From contig JAULBX010028813.1 in NCBI GenBank assembly GCA_032358255.1, positions 1 through 26,440 of the forward strand: 26,440 nt of DNA. The letters run 5' to 3'. Positions 19,326 through 26,440 of the stretch are shown piece by piece (position 1 is the first letter of the stretch; every line of letters starts with the position of its first letter). The notes beneath the pieces were generated by a model. The model ran no database searches. It saw only the letters and a list, made by a program, of their open reading frames with translations, and was not told the DNA's origin. Source of the stretch: Heterotrichella gracilis (lineage: Eukaryota; Sar; Xanthophyceae; Tribonematales; Xanthonemataceae). Made by a program: the position numbers and the translations under genes.

Positions 19326-19704
19326 CGGGCTTCCATGTACTTACAGGAGGGAGCACGCTGACAATGTGCGCATTGCAATGTGCATCATCATCAACGTTGT
19401 GTTTGTTCTAAAATTTATTGCATTGAAGGTTCTCAGAACCAGACTCAGTCTGGACAATGTCATCTGTAAATTTCAAAGAAATATAAGAGCTATTGGCAGT
19501 GGCTCCACATATATAGTGTGTGATATATCCGCAGTCGAGGCGCACACATGCCATTATGGTAAGGTATGAGGTGGCAATGGCTCCGAGCACGGGCATGAGC
19601 ACTCCACTGGCATGATGCACCTCGGAGGCACTCTTACGGTAACCTGCACAATCATCCTATGGCCATGCACTCCCGATTTGGCCTGCTTTGGCACTGCTAC
19701 AATG

Positions 19705-19709
19705 TTACA
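19705..19709 (-). terminator. TGTAA poly(A) signal for the oxygenase gene
   Basis: It reads TTACA on the plus strand, 163 bp beyond the oxygenase stop. A further one lies at 19341-19345. Confidence 0.5.
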
Positions 19710-19871
19710 CTGTGACATGGGAGGCACAATATACAGACAGAAAATGTCGATTCTTGTATAGAAAAGTGGCTCAAGCAATCCTGCATAGCCACTGCACATG
19801 CTGCTGCAATCTGAAACCGCTTGCATCCGTTCTGGTACAGTTCGCCACGTGCAGAAAAATGCATTTATTGC

Positions 19872-21341
19872 TCAACCCTTTGGCAACCCACTGCACGCTT
19901 TTCGCCTCCGTTTCGCCAGCAGGTGTCGCCCCAGCTTACATTGCTCTGCTTGGATCCCCGTGTCTCCTTCTGCTGCATCTGCATCCCCAGAGCCCATCCC
20001 AGAAATCCCCATGTCCACACCCCTTCGATTGGACCACTTGCCTTCCTTGCCTGGGACTCCCCCAGTGGTTGAGAATGTGTTGGTGGTTGCCTCCATTGGC
20101 GCAGGCTGCGTTTCAGAGACGGCTCGATCGTGATCGCTTTCCTCCCCGGTGTGCAGGTTGTATAGCCTCCCTGGCTCAAGGAACCAGCCAAAAATCTGGA
20201 GCAGCGAAACAGAAGCCTGAGTCTGCCAATGCCATAGCCAAGGTAGACAATACCATTGTCGTAGTGGTAGTGAGTGCTGTGAGATGTCATGCCGTGCCAT
20301 GAGTTGTAATATGCAATTGCTCCCTCCCTGGCCCAGGAGGGGTGCATGCGCTCAAAACCCTTGGAAGGGTGTCCCGCTGATCACGATACTGCGCAAAAAG
20401 ACAAAAGCAAGTGGACAGCAAGTGGCCGTGAGCCTCCTACATGATACCACTCACCGAGTATCTGGGCTGTGGGGTGGTCAGCGGAGTGACCTCGTGGTAG
20501 CGAGGCACCCTAAAGGCTACCAGTGAGTTGAAGCGTGGCACGTAGGTGGTCCCCTTCTCGCAGTCCCTCAAGCACCCGCCCATGTCCTCTGTCCAGTCCT
20601 TGGTGAGGTAGTAGATGACTGCGATGGTGCGGGAGCACTCAACCACTGCACCGTCGTCCATGAGGACCTGCGCACGCACATGTAGGGTTTGGGGTTTGGG
20701 GTTTGGGGTTTAGGGTTTGGGTTTAGGGTTTAGGGTTTCGTCCAGCGCTGTCTCAGCTGGCTGTGCGCGGTGAGCGCCACATGCACGCGCTCGCACCACC
20801 CCTCCACCCTCCACCCACCACCTGCCACACCTGGTACCACTACCCCAACCCCCACAACGACAAGTAAGGGGTTGCACCTTACCTCTGTGTAGGCTCGGTC
20901 ATCGTGAGGCTTGATGTGATGGGACGCGTCATACCGGGCTGCTGAGAAAGAGGAGACAGCGGTGTCTGGAGCCAGCAGGCTCAGCATGCGGGTGACTGCT
21001 TCCAGCGCTGGGTGGCCCTTCACCGACCAAAACTGGTGTGCGATGTTGTTATGCTGGTAGTCCTCATCCGCTGATGTGTCTTGCCAATCGGTGCTGGGGA
21101 TGGATTTCACCAGACTTAGTATGCCGTCAGCTACAAAGCCTGGTAGGAAGTCTGGTATCTGTACAAGCCCGCCCGCTGAATCCAACAGCCCTTGTAGATC
21201 GTATTGTTCCAGCCATGCACTGGCACGCTTGTAGGAGTTGATCCAACGCTCAAACTTCTGCTTTGCTTGACTAGAAGAGGTTGACGTCTCAAAAGAGTCC
21301 GTATTGGCTGCTCGCCGTTTCCCCCCTTTCAACTTCGGCAT
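19872..21341 (-). CDS. 2-oxoglutarate/Fe(II)-dependent oxygenase (prolyl 4-hydroxylase-like fold), 3 exons
   Basis: Exons 21341-20883, 20667-20455 and 20195-19872 join in phase to give 331 residues. The double-stranded beta-helix metal triad is visible: HxD in IKPHDDRAY (H146, D148) and the distal His in VAFRVPRYHEVTPL (H211). The 2-oxoglutarate-binding Arg follows in PRYSIFGWFL (R222, split across exons 2/3 context). This is the arrangement of P4H/OGFOD-like oxygenases, which hydroxylate protein or small-molecule substrates using O2 and 2-oxoglutarate. The N-terminus is basic and Ser/Thr-rich (MPKLKGGKRRAANTDSFETS) with no signal peptide or membrane anchor. A cytosolic or nuclear protein is therefore likelier than a secretory prolyl hydroxylase for cell-wall proteins. 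The C-terminal 90 residues after the catalytic core are Gly/Glu/Lys-rich and unlike the family. The start ATG is 21341-21339. The substrate is unknown. Confidence 0.85.
20681..20740. repeat. TTTAGGG/TTTGGGG repeats inside the oxygenase first intron
   Basis: About eight units alternating TTTAGGG and TTTGGGG lie just upstream (on the coding strand) of the exon 2 acceptor at 20668. No exon-edge copy accompanies them, unlike those in the two long genes. Confidence 0.8.
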
Positions 21342-21873
21342 CGTTCGCTGTCAAAGTGGCTCCGCATGTCGCGATGCTTTCCTCACTAGAATAACGCAGG
21401 AGCTACCAGGCGGCGTTGTGGGCGGTTATTTAGTAACGCTAGCCGTGACTTTGGACTGTTGTTCGAGTAATCATGATCGGTTTTGGAGCCTTTGAGCATA
21501 TGCATATGCATGCATGCATGCATGCATGAGTCCTGCCCTCGCAACAGTCCTTCTTTGCACAACAGTCCCCTTACCGCTCAGCAAGGACCCTGATAAGGTT
21601 GCCACATAGCTGTCAATCGACATAGCTGTGACAGTATTCTTTCTCAGGTGTCACAATTTCCAAACTATAGCCGTGGATGGCAGTTGTTTCAAACCGCGGC
21701 ATGCAGGATGGTGATGGTTGGGCACCCACCTCAGATGTTGGCACCCACGCCACCCTGAAACAGTGATACTCTTGCGCCTAGAAATACTACACGCCCTGTC
21801 CACGCTATGAGTGGTCTCCTGTTCTAAATTCCCCCAGCATCGTACCTGGCATCCCAGCTCTAGTCCCCACACC
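21342..21873. promoter_or_regulatory. Shared intergenic region between divergent oxygenase and cytochrome b561 genes
   Basis: The 532 bp between opposing start codons should contain both promoters. It includes a (TGCA)n run at 21497-21528, a self-complementary tract. I cannot point to a specific factor site. Confidence 0.4.
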
Positions 21874-23074
21874 ATGGGGTCTCAGCGGCTGGTCCAGCTG
21901 TTCCATGGCTTGACAGCTGCCACCACCTTGACCATCGTGGCCGTCATGGTTCGGCCAGCCTTCCAGGGCGTGCTGTTCGCCTGGCACCCGCTGCTGATGA
22001 CGGTGGGCTTCCTGGGCCTGATGGCTGAGGGGGTGCTGAAAGCAATAAGCTTCAGAGGGTTGGAAGGGACGGACAGGGTGAAGGCCATAGAAACGCACTT
22101 GTTGCTGCAGGCCCTGTCTGCCGTGTGTATAGGACTGGGCTTCTATGCAATCTACCAAAACAAGGTACGAGCATTTCTGCCCTGGTCCACCCACAGGCGT
22201 GCCCACCTATCTAAACGCTCAACGCTGTTGACATACCTAACCTCTTTTTTGCAGGTGAACAACATAAAGGAGCACTTCACGTCGCTGCATGGAAAGGTAA
22301 ACACTGTTGAGGTGCACGGGGCACATCTGGACTGTGGCAACCACATTTGTCCTCACTCTTGACCAAAATGAACAGTGCCTGCAACACTTTTTCTGCACGT
22401 GCAGCTGGGCCTCTCCACCATCATCCTATCGGCCACCTCCCTGCTCATGGGCGTCCTCAGCTTCCGAAAGCTGAAGCTGATCCTGCTGTTCAAAGAGAGC
22501 TGGCAGCCCTACATCAAGTGGCTGCACCGAGTGGTACGTGGGTGCAACGAGGGTGTGCCTGGTTCCTTGACGTCATTGGTGTCCTCCCAACTGCCCAGTG
22601 GCTTGGTGCCAAAGTGCCTGGTTTCTTCTACACACACACATTTGTGCGCGGACAACCCACACCTGCACGCGCCCCCTATTGATGTCCGTTCAAGTACTTA
22701 CATTGTTCCTCTGCTTGCAGGTTGCAGGTTGCAGCTGGTTCCTGGCAGTTGTGGTCATACAGCTGGATTTGCCCCACTCTGCCGTGCTCACCGTAAGTCA
22801 ACGTGGTGCACCATCGTCGGTCCTGCCTGAAACGCTATTTGCTGCCCTTGAATAATGAGGAAGATTTATTTTCATGCATGACATTATTATTTCGCCCCTT
22901 GCTGGTGACTCACTGACAAAGCTCTGCGCGTTTCTGCAGGGCTGGTTGTGCAGAGTGTGGCAGGCCGCCACCGTGGTATCGGCGCTGCTGCTGTATGGCC
23001 TCATGGCGAAAAAAGGCGCGTTCATCAAAGGGCTCCCAACTGTGCAAATGAGCCCGCTTGTCAAAACCCAATGA
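21874..23074 (+). CDS. Cytochrome b561-domain membrane protein (CYB561D-like transmembrane electron carrier), 5 exons
   Basis: Exons 21874-22164, 22255-22296, 22405-22533, 22721-22792 and 22940-23074 are all in phase and encode 222 residues. Cytochrome b561 proteins carry electrons across membranes from ascorbate, using two hemes bound by four His on successive helices. Candidate ligands are H38 (FAWHPLLM), H75 (IETHLLLQ), H109 (FTSLHGKLGLS) and H152 (YIKWLHRV), in the expected spacing. Six hydrophobic helices fit: about 12-27, 33-55, 75-94, 112-130, 150-166 and 182-200. The short form with no DOMON or other extra domain is closest to the CYB561D1/D2 type. ATG 21874 is chosen for its strong context (CACACCATGG); the frame is open upstream only to a GTG. 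It is divergent from the oxygenase gene. The small 42-bp second exon encodes the heme-ligand loop. No exon-edge copies were found in its introns. Confidence 0.86.
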
Positions 23075-24193
23075 GCCCCCTCCTCCCTGCACGCTGAGAC
23101 AGCCCCAGCCCCAGCAGTAGCACCCCTCTCACCGCGGCAACGCCCACCTGATTGGTTTCTTTTTCACCGAAGGGAGCGCGTCATCCACCGCCCAATCGCC
23201 CAGTTGGACAGCTGTTCGGGGGGACGATATTGAGATGACAGGCGACGAAGCCAAATGAACAATTCTGCGAGGCGTTTCCCAGCCCAGTTTGGCAGCTGGG
23301 CTGCTTGTGAGCCCTACCCTGCCTTATGGTTTTGCCACGTGTCACCTGGGGATCTGCAACATGGCGTGGAGGGGGAGGATCTGGAGAGCTTGCCATGGCA
23401 TTTCCAGCGCCTTGATTGCTATGACAACCACAGACTCTCCGTTTGGTACTGAGTATTTTCTCAGAGCTAGAACTCCACCCCCCAATCCCAACCCACTTGC
23501 GCAGCAATTTCATCCGAGGCCTGCCCTTTCAGCTCGCTCCATTGTTTGTTGACCCTCATACCTCCCCACCCCCGCCACTTTAACCCACTCCCCACCCCCG
23601 CCACTTTGAACACTCATGCCGACAGTCCGCTTAGGAAGGTGAAGAAAGAAATGGGACACATGAGGGCGGAGGTGCTAGCCTTTCTGTCCGGAATATGTGC
23701 CAGTTGTCCATAGGGGCTATGCACTCCAATTGTGAAACTGCCGCTTTATGCAATAGAAGTTCCTGTTCCTGTTTACTGCGTTTACTATATCTTCTTCCTT
23801 GTGCACAGAGATGGGTCCTAGATAGTTGAGAAAAACGCCACCTCCTATGCCAATGGATGCGACCTTTGAAAAAAACAGTCACTGGGCTAGGTGTCCCTAG
23901 GCTAGGTGTCCCTAGGAGGGCTTTTGGGCCAACGTTTTTGTAGTGGTACTGCGCCCGCGCCAAGTAGATTTTCCGCACGAAGTAGATTTTCCGTTTTCCG
24001 CCGTTATTTATGTTTTGGCGCACTCCCGTTGGCCCGGACGGTACAAAGAAGGACTTTAATGACGTCACAATTTCCTGCCTGGTACAATACTTATTGTACA
24101 TCCTACTAAATTGGCTCGCAAACACACGCCATTTCGACAAGTTGACGAGCCTGGCGCGATGTGCTTGCAACAAAATGCCGCCTTGCTTTGGCA
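23075..24193. other. Intergenic sequence downstream of the cytochrome b561 gene; no confident gene
   Basis: This has AT-richer, non-coding character. It contains a 20-base exact tandem repeat (23562-23581 and 23588-23607, CTCCCCACCCCCGCCACTTT) and a direct repeat of CTAGGTGTCCCTAGG at 23885-23917. It also contains repeated AAGTAGATTTTCCG (23961 and 23980) and a palindromic TGACGTCA at 24060. A 195-codon minus-strand frame (24218-23631) has only a GTG start and resembles nothing I know. Confidence 0.45.
23636..23680 (+). repeat. Dispersed element, copy 4 (diverged)
   Basis: AGGTGAAGAAAGAAATGGGACACATGAGGGCGGAGG parallels the other three copies with several changes. It is about 560 bp after the cytochrome b561 stop, again in plus orientation. 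Confidence 0.45.
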
Positions 24194-24334
24194 ATGGCGG
24201 ACTTGTTGCTTTGCACACCCACCCGCCGGGGAGACAAGGGCAGGACAGTTTACTTCAGTCGACTTGCGAATGGGAAGGCAACTGTTTTCCGTTCGACCGC
24301 CCAGTGCAAGTTTAGGTCTGCGAGGAAGAGTTAG
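24194..24334 (+). CDS. Possible 46-residue basic small protein
   Basis: An ATG-started frame, below the usual length cut-off, begins MADLLLCTPT, continues RRGDKGRTVYFSRLANGK and ends FRSARKS. Its start context (GGCAATGGCG) resembles other starts in the window, and the composition (many K/R) is protein-like. There is no family match, no poly(A) signal and no second piece of evidence. It could equally be part of the 5' flank of the next gene. Confidence 0.2.
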   Translation: MADLLLCTPTRRGDKGRTVYFSRLANGKATVFRSTAQCKFRSARKS

Positions 24335-24414
24335 ACCTTCGTGAGCACTACATTGGTTCATCGGCTACTGTCACTGTCTAGGGAGTGCACGTCATCGCCC
24401 AGCTACACCCACAG

Positions 24415-25148
24415 GTGAAACTTTCGGTTGCTGAAAGGACCGGGACACGAACCTATTTCCTTACCAACCGCGGTGTCATAGGTAAGCTTTCACAGATGCT
24501 TGTGGGTTTGTCGTGTTTGCACTCCTGCTTGCAACGAGGCGTAGTGAAAACCAGTGAGTGTAAAATGCAGCAAACCTGTGCGCCAGAACGGTACTCATGT
24601 TCGCAAGGATCCTGCGTTGCAAACACAGCCGCAATTAGTTATTCGATAGGTTGCTGTGGTCTGTTGTTGGCAAAAGCTTGGTCACCTGGGCGCCGACGCA
24701 TTCAGGTGTGGTTAAGCATGCATGCATGCCAAAGCGCCTTTGAGCCGTACGAACGGGGAATGCAAGTTGCGTGTGTTCCGTTTATAACGTTCCAACACAA
24801 AGCTATTACGCGGACTGTTTCAACCAACGTTTGCATACAACTGCCAATACTGTTCATCTCGGTGGTAGGTTGTGCATCTATCCATGCGGGAAAGTCTGCG
24901 GTAACCCTTGTATTGAGGGGCCGAACCTGAAGACTTGGCGGTAAAATTGAGCTAATTGAGTGTTCCTTTTTACAGGCTCCAGCTTGGAAAGCACTACGAC
25001 CACTGCGCAAAACTAGGTGGCGGTCTTCAGCAGCAGGGCGCCCCTAAGTAGGGCGTTAAGGAAATTTCCTCTCAGGCCAGGCCTAGGCACACATCCGAAG
25101 GTGGTTGCGCAACAGACTTCCTTCCGCCAGTGAGGCGAGAGTTGGACA
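24415..25148 (+). other. Possible spliced 5' leader of the glycoprotein gene
   Basis: A good acceptor (ACCCACAG, 24414) and donor (ATAG before GTAAGC, 24482) bound a 67-base block. A pyrimidine-rich acceptor (TTTTTACAG, 24975) then opens sequence running into the glycoprotein ATG at 25149. Joined, the two blocks read in one frame to a TAG at 25014-25016, so they do not extend the glycoprotein. They could be untranslated exons or the end of a small separate gene. Confidence 0.3.
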
Positions 25149-26440
25149 ATGGCGCACAGCCCCTATTCCCTCTTCAGCACCCTGCTGCTGGCGCTGCTGG
25201 CGCTGGCGCCGGGGGCCATGGCCGGTGGTGAGTGCCGCATGGGTTCCACATCTTGCCCAGCACTGCCTTCGGAATTCCCAGTCATGACAAGCAGTGTCTG
25301 TGTGTGTGTGCACATTTCACTGCCCGACACTACAGGTTTAAGACCGCATAGTTTGAAAGGGGTATTCCACTGTTTAGGGTTTGTAAGGGGTGTTCCACAC
25401 CGTGCCCCCAGCACTGCTTCCAAGTGATAAGCCTTTGCACGTTTCAACTGCCACGCATTGCAGCTTGCAATTTGTGGTACTGCATTGCACACTGCACCTA
25501 TGCACCGAGTTGCCCTGCTTCACATCTGCTTGAGCCGTGCCCCACATGCACACTGCTGCATCTGCCACCACATACTTAGGCACATACAGCCACTGCAACC
25601 AAACTAATTAGTTATAATGCCACGTGTTTTGCACCAGGCTGCACCGCCAGCGGCAGCAGAAACTGCCCAGCAGGCTCCCCCAGCTGCTTTGACTACACAC
25701 AGGGCTGCAGCGCCTCAGGCCAGCCACAGATCACAGTGACGGGCGCAAAGCAGTGCCTCAAGGCTGGAAGCCTGAGCGTGTTCTGGATCGTCAACCCTGC
25801 CGGGGAGTGCGTCAACAAGGTGTCGCCAGCTGGCGATGCCAACGGCGTGATGCTGAGCGGTCTCAGCTATGTGTATCCCTGCACCGCTGGCTCCGCTTCT
25901 ATCACGGTGTACAGCCACGATGGGCAGTGGAATGAGCCGGCCTACCCTGACACTGGCGTTGCAGACGCGGTGGGCAACTGCCCTGAAGTCCCCGGCGACT
26001 GCGGCTACAAGCAGTGCAAGACAGTCATCCAAGTGCCCTGCACTGCCACATGTGAGTGATCTGCGCCTGCATCGTTGCCAGTTGTCTTCAATGCATGTTG
26101 CCAACCAGTGCACTCCCTTGTACCTCGGGTATGTAAATACGCAAAGCATGCCACACAAAGAAGGTCACTTTGGTAAAGCATTAATGAATTATATCAGCCG
26201 GTGATTTGGGAACTGTTCACCCAATGGTTGCTTGCAGATTGTCACATTCCTTGCACTCTACTCGCAGGCTCGTCACCACCACCTTCCCCATCGCCCAAGC
26301 CCCCATCGCCCAAGCCCCCATCGCCCAAGCCCCCACCCCCGGTGCCCCCTTATCCCCCCCCACCCCCCCCCACACCTCCATCACCCAAGCCACCCCCCCC
26401 AACTCCACCATCCCCAGCGCCCCCATCCCCAGCGCCACCA
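25149..26440 (+). CDS. Secreted Cys-rich / Pro-Ser-Lys-rich cell-wall glycoprotein (pherophorin- or extensin-like), 3'-partial
   Basis: Exons 25149-25227, 25638-26051 and 26268 to beyond the edge are all in phase. Residues 1-25 form a clear signal peptide (STLLLALLALAPGAMAG). The next about 140 residues are a globular, Cys-rich region: CTASGSRNCPAGSPSCFDY, CSASGQPQITVTGAKQC, VFWIVNPAGEC, YVYPCTAGSASITVYSHDG, NCPEVPGDCGYKQC and VIQVPC. It has about 14 Cys, consistent with a disulfide-rich extracellular domain. The third exon is SSPPPSPSPKPPSPKPP and then more SPKPP, PPPPP and SPAPP units, typical of hydroxyproline-rich glycoproteins of volvocine and other green-algal walls. Such a rod is normally followed by a second globular domain, which would lie off the window. 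I do not see the exact pherophorin domain signature, so the family name is by architecture. Both visible introns use GTGAGT donors. Confidence 0.82.

Noticed and set aside
20681-20740. True telomere end
   Set aside because: The repeats are short, degenerate and inside an intron flanked by confirmed exons on both sides.
19872-21341. Secretory prolyl hydroxylase acting on the nearby cell-wall glycoprotein
   Set aside because: The protein has no signal peptide or membrane anchor, so proximity alone does not support it.
23631-24218. 195-codon minus-strand open frame
   Set aside because: It has only a GTG start, no motif, and overlaps simple direct repeats and the dispersed element.
24385-24930. 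181-codon plus-strand open frame
   Set aside because: It opens at GTG and crosses a strong GTAAGC donor; its residues show no recognisable domain.

Overview
This window is nuclear DNA from a green alga, most likely a core chlorophyte. Evidence: GT-AG introns of about 70-560 bp interrupt nearly every gene. TGTAA-type poly(A) signals follow several stop codons. TTTAGGG-like repeats lie inside introns, and a Pro/Ser/Lys-rich cell-wall glycoprotein gene sits at the right edge. I rebuilt seven gene models by hand from splice sites, codon phase and family motifs. Every exon junction in the recognised models is phase-compatible. No transcript data were available.

Layout, left to right: (A, +) 3' part of a leucine-rich-repeat protein with an acidic, low-complexity C-terminus (324-2046). 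(B, -) A 13-exon methionine-salvage gene (9755-3166) joining methylthioribose-1-phosphate isomerase to methylthioribose kinase in one predicted 818-aa protein. (C, +) A two-exon class I SAM-dependent methyltransferase with an N-terminal signal sequence (10514-11694), divergent from B. (D, +) A 12-exon ABC transporter (12805-18703) whose ATPase half resembles STAR1/FetA and whose membrane half resembles ALS3/STAR2/FetB. The two halves join in frame across a 163-bp intron. (E, -) A 2-oxoglutarate/Fe(II) oxygenase (21341-19872). (F, +) A cytochrome b561-domain membrane protein (21874-23074), divergent from E. (G, +) A secreted Cys-rich plus hydroxyproline-rich-type glycoprotein (25149 to beyond the edge).

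The most unusual structure is not a gene. In the two many-exon genes B and D, exon-intron junctions have been copied locally again and again. Blocks of about 30-75 bp, each containing an exon edge and its splice site, reappear 100-250 bp away inside the adjacent intron or in the 3' flank. They are partly decayed and are often separated by TTTAGGG-like repeats. I count about eleven source junctions, some with several copies. Some copies keep a usable splice site: one would add 36 residues in frame, and others would end the reading frame early. The shorter genes C, E, F and G show none that I could find.

In addition, a dispersed element, (GAAA)n followed by a GGGACGCACAAAGGCG-like core, occurs four times. 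All copies have the same orientation and lie downstream of the stop codons of plus-strand genes A, D (twice) and F. The 2 kb between F and G holds no confident gene. It does contain splice-site pairs that could form a spliced 5' leader for G.
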